Below are positions 1-6,442 of a stretch of 10,023 nt of DNA, piece by piece (positions within the stretch are counted from its first letter, which is position 1; each line of letters starts with the position of its first letter). The notes under the pieces were generated by a model. It saw only the letters and a list, made by a program, of their open reading frames with translations. It did not search any database and was not told the DNA's origin. The stretch comes from an uncultured Granulicatella sp. (GTDB lineage: Bacteria > Bacillota > Bacilli > Lactobacillales > Aerococcaceae). The stretch lies in contig CALATC010000137.1 in the NCBI GenBank assembly GCA_937891475.1, positions 1 to 10,023 on the forward strand, given 5' to 3'. Made by a program: the position numbers and the translations under genes.

Positions 1-35
1 CGTCCTTCTAACATTTCAATATGAATAAATGGCAT
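1..35 (-). CDS. 4-oxalocrotonate tautomerase family protein, N-terminal fragment
   Basis: Only the first 11 complete codons lie in the window, reading MPFIHIEMLEG; the gene continues beyond base 1. Tautomerases of the 4-OT family begin with Met-Pro, and after Met removal Pro-1 is the catalytic base. The phrase PFIHIE(M/L)LEGR is typical of the small (about 60 aa) family members in lactic acid bacteria. A strong ribosome binding site (TAAGGAGGGA, 41-50) sits 7 bases upstream of the ATG. It follows folT by 34 bases on the same strand with no terminator between, so it is probably co-transcribed with folT. The substrate cannot be judged from this fragment. Confidence 0.75.
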   Translation of the reverse strand, partial: MPFIHIEMLEG

Positions 36-69
36 TGCTATCCCTCCTTATTGTATGAATAGTATACGC

Positions 70-597
70 CTATACTCGATATTTCTCAATGATCTGTTGC
101 ATGGTTTGATTACGAAACAGCACATATAAAATCACAGTATTCAACGGTAAGCTGATGATATTTTTCAAAATTCGAAGTCCCATAAAGGCTGAAAAAGCTT
201 TTTGCGTTATCATATAAATCCAAAGCGAATTCAATCCTAAATTAATCACAAATGTAATGATTAATACCGTCACAAAAATACGTGGAAGTGTTAATTCTTT
301 ACGATACAGGCAATAGCCATAAATTAATCCACCTAAAACGGCTGTTAAAGTAAATCCAGGGAAAAAGGTACTCGCTTCCCCTCTTAGGAAATTTCCTAAA
401 ATATCTACAAAAAATCCTACAACAGCTGCTCGATAAGGTCCTAAAATCACCCCAGCAAGTGCCGCTCCGATAAATCCGAATCCGATTTGTACGAGATTCC
501 CCATTTTAATCGATGGAATCATCTCAATAATTAAACGCATGGCAATCATTAATGCCGTTACCGTTAATGTTCGTGTTAATTGTGTTTGTTTGTTCAT
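70..597 (-). CDS. folT: Folate-specific ECF transporter S-component FolT
   Basis: This 175-aa very hydrophobic protein is the substrate-binding membrane subunit of an energy-coupling-factor transporter for folates; it would work with EcfA, EcfA' and EcfT encoded elsewhere. About six membrane segments are visible. The block FFPGFTLTAVLGGLIYG (about residues 78-94) and RILKNIISLPLN (about 142-153) match the FolT signature (P-G-F-T-L followed by G-G-L-I-Y-G, and an R..K..I..P helix). The start is supported by AAAGGAGA (about 604-610) 8 bases before ATG. A tetrahydrofolate riboswitch lies in the leader, which independently supports the folate assignment. The tautomerase gene follows. Confidence 0.9.
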   Translation of the reverse strand: MNKQTQLTRTLTVTALMIAMRLIIEMIPSIKMGNLVQIGFGFIGAALAGVILGPYRAAVVGFFVDILGNFLRGEASTFFPGFTLTAVLGGLIYGYCLYRKELTLPRIFVTVLIITFVINLGLNSLWIYMITQKAFSAFMGLRILKNIISLPLNTVILYVLFRNQTMQQIIEKYRV

Positions 598-658
598 ATT
601 AGCATCTCCTTTTATCTGTCATAAAGAGCTGCTCCATTTAATAAATGGTCTGTCATTA

Positions 659-761
659 AATGCAGCGAATGCGAATACACTACCGCAAAGAGTTCTCTTT
701 TTCGTCCAATCGGCAACATCCCATCCGTTTGGCACTTAACGCAATGTATTCTACTCTGATT
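659..761 (-). promoter_or_regulatory. Tetrahydrofolate (THF) riboswitch controlling folT
   Basis: Read on the minus strand the leader contains the conserved THF-I elements in order: AGAGTAG, GCGTTAAGTG, GGATGGGATGT, a helper hairpin AAAGA-GAAC-TCTTT, GCGGT, and GCATTCGCTG. P1 can form between AATCAG (761-756) and CTGcATT (665-659, one bulged C). P2 forms between GAATAC (751-746) and GTATTC (678-673). The match to known folT/folE leader riboswitches is by memory of the consensus, but both sequence blocks and helices agree, and the downstream gene is a folate transporter. Such elements lower expression when tetrahydrofolate is plentiful. The P1 3' strand can also pair downstream (see findings). 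Confidence 0.88.
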
Positions 762-822
762 TGTAGTGGTTCATCTCTTCGATTGACGAAACCTTTTCCA
801 TACACTCCTTTCTACCAAAAAT

Positions 823-851
823 AGCATACCTGGTTTTTAAGTTGCCGTCAA
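823..851 (-). promoter_or_regulatory. Promoter of folT leader
   Basis: On the minus strand: -35 TTGACG (851-846), 17-base spacer, -10 TATGCT (828-823). Transcription would begin near 816, about 55 bases before the riboswitch. It is divergent from the araC promoter, with 46 bases between the two -35 hexamers. Confidence 0.65.
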
Positions 852-897
852 CGAAACTGTCATTCTTCGGTTTCTTTCTATCTTTTCCTAAAGAGAA

Positions 898-926
898 TTG
901 ATGAAAAAGGCGCTTTCAAGTATAAT
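898..926 (+). promoter_or_regulatory. Promoter of the AraC regulator operon
   Basis: -35 TTGATG (898-903), 17-base spacer, perfect -10 TATAAT (921-926). It lies inside what would be the N-terminal extension of the longest open frame, so translation of the regulator must start downstream of about 933; this decides the ATG at 955. Confidence 0.65.
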
Positions 927-954
927 GAAAGTAACAGATAAGGATGTGAAAAGT

Positions 955-1797
955 ATGAGTAATGAACGTTATTTAGTAATCGAATCGAATATGCGAAGTT
1001 TATCCTTCCATTTAGAATCTATTACAAAATCAAAATATGATAGCGACTGGCACAGCACAATCCATTCTCATCCATTTATGGAATTATTTTATGTTTTAGA
1101 TGGAAAGGGAGAATTTTTAATTGAAAACCAACGTTTCCCAGTAAAGGCACAAGATTTCGTTATTATTAATCCACAAGTCGATCATACAGAAGTTTCTTCA
1201 CCTGAAGAACCTCTCGAATATATTGTATTAGGAATTACAGGACTTTCTTTTTCTAACTTTTTTAATACGCAAACAAATGTCGAGCAACCTTTTTCATTTT
1301 TCAACTTACGAGACGAACAAAAGGATATTTTAGTGTATTTAAACGCAATGGTAACTGAAGCAACTAATCACTCGATGAGCTATGAATTAGTTTGTCATAA
1401 TTTATTAGAAATATTGCTCATTAAAATTCTTCGAAATAAATCGTTTGAAATTGATGTTAGTCCAATTAATAAAACGACAAAAGATATTAGTCTCATTAAA
1501 CACTATTTAAAAACACATTATCGAGAACAAATCTCCTTACAGGATTTAGCTGATTTAACACACTTAAGCAGATTTTATATCTCACACAGTTTTAAAAATG
1601 AAATGAATCAAACACCAATGGAATATTTGACAGATATTCGAATTGAAGAAAGTAAAGTACTCCTCTCTACAACGAATTACTCAATGTCACAAATTGCATC
1701 TATTGTTGGATTTTCAACTCAAGCATATTTTTCAAAACAATTTAAACAAAAAATGGGTATGACCCCACTCGCATACCGTAAATCTCAACTAGAATAA
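955..1797 (+). CDS. AraC family transcriptional regulator with cupin sensor domain
   Basis: The 280-aa protein has an N-terminal cupin-like sensing domain (HSH at about residues 37-39, ELFYVLDGKGEF at about 43-54, P..DHTE near 74-79). The C-terminal AraC/XylS DNA-binding domain (about residues 175-280) has two helix-turn-helix units: ISLQDLADLTHLSRFYISHSFK, and MSQIASIVGFSTQAYFSKQFK followed by the typical end MGMTPLAYR. The frame is open upstream to 898, but a promoter occupies 898-926, so ATG 955 with AAGGA (940-944) ten bases upstream is preferred. It is probably an activator responding to a small sugar-like ligand, as in many cupin-AraC proteins; ligand and targets are unknown. It is co-transcribed with the acetyltransferase gene 9 bases downstream. 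Confidence 0.85.
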   Translation: MSNERYLVIESNMRSLSFHLESITKSKYDSDWHSTIHSHPFMELFYVLDGKGEFLIENQRFPVKAQDFVIINPQVDHTEVSSPEEPLEYIVLGITGLSFSNFFNTQTNVEQPFSFFNLRDEQKDILVYLNAMVTEATNHSMSYELVCHNLLEILLIKILRNKSFEIDVSPINKTTKDISLIKHYLKTHYREQISLQDLADLTHLSRFYISHSFKNEMNQTPMEYLTDIRIEESKVLLSTTNYSMSQIASIVGFSTQAYFSKQFKQKMGMTPLAYRKSQLE

Positions 1798-1806
1798 GGT
1801 GAAACA

Positions 1807-2373
1807 ATGATCCGACAACCCAAACCCGAAGAAAGAAAGCAAATCATTCCGCTCATTCAAACCATTATCGAAGATATGGAGTTACCCATTTTAAAAGTAG
1901 TATCACTCAACACTCTTCATGCGATGCTAGAAGAAGCTATGCTACAAGAGAACTTTCGCTACAGTTTAACGAATACTCTTGTTTATATCGAAGACGGAAC
2001 GGTTGCTGGAGCCATCTTCGGATATCATGGACATCTCGAACCAAGTATTGATGAACCATTTTATCAATTGTATGAAACGTACAATATTCCTTCTTCCATT
2101 CGTCTCTATGAAGATTCTGAAACACAAGCCGGTGAATGGTATATTGATATTCTTTCAGTACATCCAAATTATCGCAGAAAAGGAATTGGCATAAAATTAC
2201 TACAAGCAGCTGAAGACTTAGCTAAACAACAAGGTGCTAGTGTCATTGCTCTAAATTGCGAAGAAATCAATGACAAAGCCTATCAACTCTATCAAAAACT
2301 AGGCTATACAGCGACTAGTACAAAAATCTTAAGTGGACATTCTTATTATCATATGACAAAAAAACTTGAGTGA
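1807..2373 (+). CDS. GNAT family N-acetyltransferase
   Basis: This 188-aa protein carries the acetyl-CoA binding core of the GNAT fold: strand plus loop WYIDILSVHPNYRRKGIG (about 111-128), where R-R-K-G-I-G is the Q/R-x-x-G-x-G/A pyrophosphate-binding motif. The helix LLQAAEDLAKQQG follows, then strand VIALNCEE and the C-terminal signature KAYQLYQKLGYT (about 157-168). The family moves acetyl from acetyl-CoA to amines of small molecules or protein N-termini; the acceptor is not evident. The ribosome binding site AAGGTGA overlaps the stop codon of the upstream AraC gene, so translation is probably coupled. The stop codon lies in the stem of the terminator that closes the operon. Confidence 0.85.
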   Translation: MIRQPKPEERKQIIPLIQTIIEDMELPILKVVSLNTLHAMLEEAMLQENFRYSLTNTLVYIEDGTVAGAIFGYHGHLEPSIDEPFYQLYETYNIPSSIRLYEDSETQAGEWYIDILSVHPNYRRKGIGIKLLQAAEDLAKQQGASVIALNCEEINDKAYQLYQKLGYTATSTKILSGHSYYHMTKKLE

Positions 2374-2395
2374 TATTTAATCACTCAAGTTTTTT
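2358..2395. terminator. Bidirectional intrinsic terminator between the GNAT gene and oppA-like gene
   Basis: A perfect 11-bp stem ACTTGAGTGAT / ATCACTCAAGT with loop ATTTA is flanked by A6 on the left and T6 on the right, so it can terminate both convergent genes. The GNAT stop codon TGA (2371-2373) is inside the left arm. Confidence 0.9.
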
Positions 2396-2408
2396 GTTTT
2401 ATATTCTA

Positions 2409-4028
2409 TTATTGCACACTTGCTTGACGTAAGTTCACTGTACGTCCAAATGGTAAAACTTCAAAGCCTTTTACATTTTCAGCTAATAAATAGCTTTGAG
2501 AAGCTTGGTAAATTGGAGCTACTACTGCATCATTCATAATAATTTTTTCTGCAGCTAGCATTTGATTCCAACGATTTTCTGGTTGAGTCGCATAAGTAGA
2601 TTTCACAGTATCTACTGCTTTATCATATTCAGGATTAGAGTATTTCCCAAAGTTAATACCGCCACCTGTAATATATTGCTCTAAGAAGTTCAATGGATCT
2701 TGATAATCTGGAGCCCAAGTTCCGTAAAAAATATCATAGTCGCTTGCACGTTGTAATTCTAAGCGATTTTTCAATGGAACAGGTTGTAATTTAAATGTTA
2801 CACCTGGTAAGTTCTTTTGAATTTGCGCTTGTAAATATTCCCCTACAAGTTTTGAAGTACCTGTATCAGAAGTTAATAAAGTAACCGTTACTTCACTAAC
2901 ACCTAATTCTTTTTTCGCTAATTCCCATTCTTTTTGAGCTTCTTGTACATCAAATTTCAAGAAATCGCCTGATTCATCTACAAAATCTTTTCCAGTGACT
3001 TCATTTGTTGCAAAACTTTTTGGAATTAATCCTGTCGTAGGAATTGAACCATCTTTTAAGACATTATTTGTTAATGCTTGTTTGTCATAAGCCATCGCAA
3101 TGGCACGACGGAAGTGTTGATTTGCTGTTGTTGGTTTCAATGTATTAAAATTCATATATCCCATTGTTGCTTTTGGTTGCGCATGGAATGTTGGTTGAGA
3201 TTTATATTGATCCACAAATTGGTCACTAATCGTTGTATATTGAACTTGTTTTGAATCAAATAATTGAACAGAAGTTGCTACTTCTTTCGATACATTCACT
3301 GTTACTTCGTTTAAAGCAACATTGCTAGCATCCCAGTAGTCCGCATTTTTCACTAATTTCCAAGTTAATTCTGAACCTGTCCATCCTTCTAATTTGAATG
3401 GTCCATTTACGACTACATTCGAAACATTTGAACCATATTGATCACCTAATTTTTGAGCGACTGCTTCAGATTGCGGTAAGAAACGTGAACCAGTTAATAA
3501 TTTTGGTAAATATGGAGCTGGATTTTCAAGTGTAATTTCTAATGTTTTATCATCAAGAGCTTTAACTCCTAATTCTTCCACTGGTAATTCTCCACTACGA
3601 ATTTTTTTCGCATTTTTGAACACATCCGCTGATTGCGCTACATGTCCTTCTTGTGGATTCACTAATTTACGATATGTAAATACAAAGTCTTGTGCTTTTA
3701 CAGCAGATCCATCTGACCATTTTGCATCACGTAATGTGAATGTATAGACTAAACCATCTTCACTCACTTTTGGTTCTTGAGCAGCCATTCCTAATTCAAC
3801 TTTATTATTCGCTGCTACACGATATAATCCTTCAAAAATTTGTCCCATCATATCTGAACTTGGCACATCATCATAATCTGCACTATCTAATGTAGTTAAT
3901 TCACCAAAGGTTGTCATTGTTAAGCGATTTGCAGCATTGGTTGAAGTAGATGATGAATTGCTACCACAAGCTGCTAAACCTACCGCCACTAATAAACTGG
4001 ACATTAACATTTTGGTTGTTTTTTTCAT
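2409..4028 (-). CDS. Peptide ABC transporter substrate-binding lipoprotein (OppA-like, SBP_bac_5)
   Basis: The 539-aa extracellular lipoprotein binds oligopeptides for an ABC importer. It starts with a lipoprotein signal peptide: KK at residues 2-3, a hydrophobic core, and lipobox L-A-A-C with Cys at residue 21, followed by a Ser/Thr linker. The mature part opens with MTTFGELTTLDSADYDD and FEGLYR, typical of the OppA/DppA group (family 5). It later has YTFTLRDAKWSDGSAVKAQDFVFTYR-type sequence and the family block HFRRAIAMAYDK. The frame is open upstream to 4175, but ATG 4028 has GGAG (4036-4039) and the signal peptide begins exactly there. No permease or ATPase gene is adjacent. Such orphan OppA paralogues can feed a shared Opp transporter or sense peptides; this is inference. 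Confidence 0.9.
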   Translation of the reverse strand: MKKTTKMLMSSLLVAVGLAACGSNSSSTSTNAANRLTMTTFGELTTLDSADYDDVPSSDMMGQIFEGLYRVAANNKVELGMAAQEPKVSEDGLVYTFTLRDAKWSDGSAVKAQDFVFTYRKLVNPQEGHVAQSADVFKNAKKIRSGELPVEELGVKALDDKTLEITLENPAPYLPKLLTGSRFLPQSEAVAQKLGDQYGSNVSNVVVNGPFKLEGWTGSELTWKLVKNADYWDASNVALNEVTVNVSKEVATSVQLFDSKQVQYTTISDQFVDQYKSQPTFHAQPKATMGYMNFNTLKPTTANQHFRRAIAMAYDKQALTNNVLKDGSIPTTGLIPKSFATNEVTGKDFVDESGDFLKFDVQEAQKEWELAKKELGVSEVTVTLLTSDTGTSKLVGEYLQAQIQKNLPGVTFKLQPVPLKNRLELQRASDYDIFYGTWAPDYQDPLNFLEQYITGGGINFGKYSNPEYDKAVDTVKSTYATQPENRWNQMLAAEKIIMNDAVVAPIYQASQSYLLAENVKGFEVLPFGRTVNLRQASVQ

Positions 4029-4073
4029 AACAATTCTCCTTTTCATTTCATTCATCGTTTTCACGATAGAGTT

Positions 4074-4102
4074 ATAGTAACAGATTTTATCCGATTTCCC
4101 AA
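4074..4102 (-). promoter_or_regulatory. Promoter of the oppA-like gene
   Basis: On the minus strand: -35 TTGGGA (4102-4097), 17-base spacer, -10 TACTAT (4079-4074). Downstream in the leader a small inverted repeat ATCGT-GAAA-ACGAT (about 4053-4067) could fold as a GAAA-loop hairpin near the 5' end of the mRNA. Confidence 0.55.
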
Positions 4103-4138
4103 TTATTCTGCTCAAAATTTTGAAAATTTTCTGAAAAT

Positions 4139-4167
4139 AAAAAAGGCTGCCCTTAAAGGCAACCCTT
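4139..4167 (-). terminator. Intrinsic terminator of the formate/nitrite transporter gene
   Basis: On the minus strand AAGGGTTGCC pairs with GGCAGCCTTT (10 bp including two G-U wobbles) around a 6-base loop, followed by a U6 run (4144-4139). It begins 8 bases past the stop codon. Confidence 0.85.
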
Positions 4168-4174
4168 AGTTTCA

Positions 4175-4975
4175 TTATTCATGATATACACTTTTTGTTT
4201 TGTTTAAGAATGCGTAAGCTAATCCAACAATCACACCACCACCGATAGTATTACCAATGAAAGCTACTACCCAGTGACGAACTAAGTTGAACCAGTTCAT
4301 AAATTCTAGAGATGGAGAAACTGCTGAGAATTTAACAATTGAGAATGAAGCAAAGTTTGCTACCACGTGTTCTTCTCCTAAGAATACAAACATGAAAATT
4401 GCTGAAATAATAATCCACATTTTAGCTGTTTCATCTTTAACTAATAAGAATGCTAAGATTGCAACGTTAACAAAGATATTCGCTAAAACAGCTTCTAGAA
4501 GAACTTGTCCATTTCCTCTTAATGCTTTTCCTTTAACAAGACCAACGATGAAGTGTTGTACATCCATTGCATTGAAAGCTGCACTATGCGCAAATGCTGC
4601 ACCAATAATCATCGCTCCAATTAAGTTGAAGATTCCACAATATAATAGAATCGTTACAGCTTTTGAAAGGCGAATATTTTTTTGATAAACTCCCGCTGTT
4701 AAGTACATCATATTTGATGTTGCTAATTCAGAATTTAAGAATAAGATATAAACGAGTCCCCAAGTAAAAATAAATGCAAAGAAAAATTTACTTAACGCTG
4801 GATTTAATCCTGCAATCACTTGTGCTGCTGCCGCCCCTGCTGCTGTACTCATTGTTAGAAAAGCTCCTGCAAACATTGAACGTAATGCATAACGTGCTTT
4901 ACTTTCGTCAAACAACGCTTCTTTCTTTTGACAAGCTTTCGCTACTTTTTCTGAAAATTCATAACCTTGTGCCAT
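4175..4975 (-). CDS. Formate/nitrite transporter (FNT) family channel
   Basis: The 266-aa integral membrane protein has six or seven hydrophobic helices and FNT signatures: NSELATSNMMYL (counterpart of the G-A-E-L-F-T-G-N helix), a broken helix in LLEAVLANIFVNVAILAFL (N-W-x-V-C-like region), GEEHVVANF (the Ω-loop/His gating region) and IGNTIGGGVIVG near the C-terminus. The family moves small monovalent anions such as formate, nitrite, hydrosulfide or lactate across the cytoplasmic membrane; in a fermenting organism formate export is the likeliest role, but the residues do not settle this. Two start codons are possible. ATG 4984 is only 2 bases from GGAGG (4987-4991); ATG 4975 (MAQGYEF) is 11 bases away and was preferred, but either may be used. 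The gene appears monocistronic. Confidence 0.88.
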   Translation of the reverse strand: MAQGYEFSEKVAKACQKKEALFDESKARYALRSMFAGAFLTMSTAAGAAAAQVIAGLNPALSKFFFAFIFTWGLVYILFLNSELATSNMMYLTAGVYQKNIRLSKAVTILLYCGIFNLIGAMIIGAAFAHSAAFNAMDVQHFIVGLVKGKALRGNGQVLLEAVLANIFVNVAILAFLLVKDETAKMWIIISAIFMFVFLGEEHVVANFASFSIVKFSAVSPSLEFMNWFNLVRHWVVAFIGNTIGGGVIVGLAYAFLNKTKSVYHE

Positions 4976-5028
4976 ATAGGTCATTTCCTCCTTTTAATGA
5001 TTCTTCCTTTTTGGAATGATACTTTGTC

Positions 5029-5037
5029 AGTATACCA
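5029..5037 (-). promoter_or_regulatory. Extended -10 promoter of the formate/nitrite transporter gene, with flanking dyads
   Basis: On the minus strand TGGTATACT is an extended -10 (TG-N-TATACT). No good -35 is seen 16-18 bases upstream; instead a dyad TCAC-CTT-GTGA (5054-5044) sits roughly in the -35 area. A second dyad ATACT-GACAA-AGTAT overlaps the -10 and start point. Either could be a regulator site. Confidence 0.45.
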
Positions 5038-5103
5038 CTTTTTTCACAAGGTGAGAAGATAAGATTTTATATTTTTTTAATTTCTTCATAGAATATAAAT
5101 GGC

Positions 5104-5132
5104 TTTACATTCTATCTCGCTTTCGCTATGAT
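5104..5132 (+). promoter_or_regulatory. Promoter of the DUF4430 lipoprotein / ECF S-component operon
   Basis: -35 TTTACA (5104-5109), 17-base spacer, -10 TATGAT (5127-5132). It is divergent from the formate/nitrite transporter promoter. No riboswitch-like block is seen in the 35-base leader. Confidence 0.55.
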
Positions 5133-5167
5133 GGTATAGGTTTAAAAGAACACTCTAGGAGGATTTT

Positions 5168-5569
5168 ATGAAAAAATTATTAGCTTTAGCTTTATTAACC
5201 GTATCTTTAGGAGCATGTGCACAACCAGCAGCCCCTACTAAACAAACATCTCAAGAAACAACAACTACAGTAAAAGCTGAACAAACGATTACTGTCAATG
5301 TTAAAAAAGATGGAGAACCAATTTCAGGCAGCCCATTTACATTAACATTCAAAGATGGAGATAAATTATTAACCGTTATGAAAGAACAAATGCAAATCGT
5401 TGAAAAAGATGGTTTCGTATCTGCGATTAACGGAATTGAACAAGAACCAGCTAACCAAAAATATTGGTTATTTGATGTCAATGGTGAAATGAGCCCAGTC
5501 GGAGCTAACCAAGTTGACTTAAAACAAGGTGACGTTATCGATTGGAAATTAGAAGCATTTAAACAATAA
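5168..5569 (+). CDS. DUF4430 (transcobalamin C-terminal-like) lipoprotein
   Basis: This 133-aa secreted lipoprotein has a signal peptide with lipobox L-G-A-C (Cys17), a short Thr/Gln-rich linker and one DUF4430 domain (about residues 40-131). The domain has the family pattern of an N-terminal strand (ITVNVKKDGE), a helix with LLTVMKEQ, the central FVSAINGIE, then YWLFDVNGEMSPVGANQVDLKQGDVIDWKLE. DUF4430 resembles the C-terminal domain of eukaryotic transcobalamin/intrinsic factor. Next to ECF S-components it is thought to help capture a vitamin at the cell surface. The ribosome binding site AGGAGGA lies just upstream. The stop codon overlaps the start of the S-component gene by one base (TAATG), which indicates translational coupling and a joint function. 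Confidence 0.82.
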   Translation: MKKLLALALLTVSLGACAQPAAPTKQTSQETTTTVKAEQTITVNVKKDGEPISGSPFTLTFKDGDKLLTVMKEQMQIVEKDGFVSAINGIEQEPANQKYWLFDVNGEMSPVGANQVDLKQGDVIDWKLEAFKQ

Positions 5570-6108
5570 TGAAAAATACGCCTATTTTTTCCATTAGAAA
5601 AATCACACTGATCGCATTACTATCAACACTAGCCTACATTGGTAGACTGCTATTTGCCTGGATTCCAAATGTTCAACCGGTGACTGTGATTCTATTAATC
5701 ATTACCCTTGAAATGGGATTAGTAGAAGGAATTTTAACTGCCAGTTTATCTATGATTCTATCTAATATCTTTTTAGGAATGGGACCATGGACCTTGTATC
5801 AAATTGCTAGTTTTGCGATTGTCATTCTTGTATTTTCTTGTTTGAAACCTTTCTGGAGACAAACTTGGAAACAACCCTTATTGAAATTAGCCTTTTTTAC
5901 AATCATGGCTGGTTTAACGGGATATTTATACGGATTTGTCATTTCGATTTTTTCTGTATATTTTTATCATATTCCTAAATTTTGGGTATATTATTTACAA
6001 GGACTACCATTTGATACGCTACATGCTTTGGGAAATATTGGTTTTTGGATACTCTTATCGCCATTATTGCCACGTATTATTCAAAAGTATCAAACTAAAT
6101 TTCAGTAA
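5569..6108 (+). CDS. ECF transporter S-component (substrate unassigned, possibly corrinoid)
   Basis: The 179-aa protein has about six membrane helices and the short cytoplasmic N-terminus of ECF S-components. An Ala-rich helix 1 (LIALLSTLAYIGRLLFAWIPNVQPVTVILL) is followed by the G-x-x-x-G-like stretch EMGLVEGILTASLSMILSN and the block LGMGPWTLYQI, as in the CbrT-like group of S-components. It would recruit the shared EcfAA'T module. The start overlaps the stop of the DUF4430 lipoprotein gene. The partner's transcobalamin resemblance suggests a corrinoid-type cargo, but no B12 riboswitch or B12-dependent gene is in the window, so the substrate is inference. A strong terminator follows directly. 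Confidence 0.8.
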   Translation: MKNTPIFSIRKITLIALLSTLAYIGRLLFAWIPNVQPVTVILLIITLEMGLVEGILTASLSMILSNIFLGMGPWTLYQIASFAIVILVFSCLKPFWRQTWKQPLLKLAFFTIMAGLTGYLYGFVISIFSVYFYHIPKFWVYYLQGLPFDTLHALGNIGFWILLSPLLPRIIQKYQTKFQ

Positions 6109-6110
6109 TA

Positions 6111-6150
6111 TAAAAAGGAGATTGAATGCCGTTCAATCTCCTTCTTTTTT
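6111..6150. terminator. Bidirectional terminator shared by the ECF S-component gene and yidD
   Basis: A perfect 12-bp stem AAGGAGATTGAA / TTCAATCTCCTT with loop TGCCG is preceded by A-rich and followed by T-rich sequence (T6 at 6145-6150). The right arm encodes the last residues and stop codon of yidD on the minus strand. Confidence 0.9.
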
Positions 6151-6432
6151 GATTTCTATCGATTGACAACATTGGCAAGTTCGCTTTTTTCGATAGTCTT
6201 TATGTCGTCTTACTGTAAATTCGTCTGGAACTGGATCTTGTCCTCCTAAAATAAATGGATGACATCTCATAATTCTGCCAATTCCCATTATTACACCCTT
6301 GATAACGCCATGTTTTTCAATTGCTTGAATCATATACGTTGAACAAGTTGGTCGATAGATACAAGTTGGTGGAAATAATGGTGAAATCCACTTTTGATAT
6401 CCTCGAACCAATCCAATCATGATTTTTCTCAC
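6133..6432 (-). CDS. yidD: Membrane protein insertion efficiency factor YidD
   Basis: This 99-aa protein of the YidD family assists YidC-dependent insertion of membrane proteins at the inner face of the membrane. The signature is complete: amphipathic start [18 protein letters not shown], then [22 protein letters not shown] with the conserved cysteines, [11 protein letters not shown] and GGQDPVP. The frame is open further upstream, inside the preceding gene, but GTG at 6432 has the site GAGGTG five bases upstream and gives the usual family N-terminus. The basic and Cys-containing tail (about 25 residues after DPVP, including CQCC) is longer than in many homologues. It lies 10 bases behind the TVP38-like gene, so the two are co-transcribed. 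Confidence 0.88.
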   Translation of the reverse strand: MRKIMIGLVRGYQKWISPLFPPTCIYRPTCSTYMIQAIEKHGVIKGVIMGIGRIMRCHPFILGGQDPVPDEFTVRRHKDYRKKRTCQCCQSIEIKKEGD

Positions 6433-6442
6433 TGAAACACCT

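Noticed and set aside
539..739. Plus-strand 66-aa frame opposite folT and the riboswitch
   Set aside because: It is antisense to folT and to a well supported riboswitch, with no ribosome binding site.
898..954. N-terminal extension of the AraC regulator starting at TTG 898 or ATG 901
   Set aside because: These bases form a -35/-10 promoter with a perfect TATAAT and 17-base spacer; the downstream ATG 955 has a ribosome binding site and the protein family starts there.
4029..4175. 49-residue extension of the oppA-like protein
   Set aside because: It contains the promoter and terminator region, and the lipoprotein signal peptide begins at ATG 4028.
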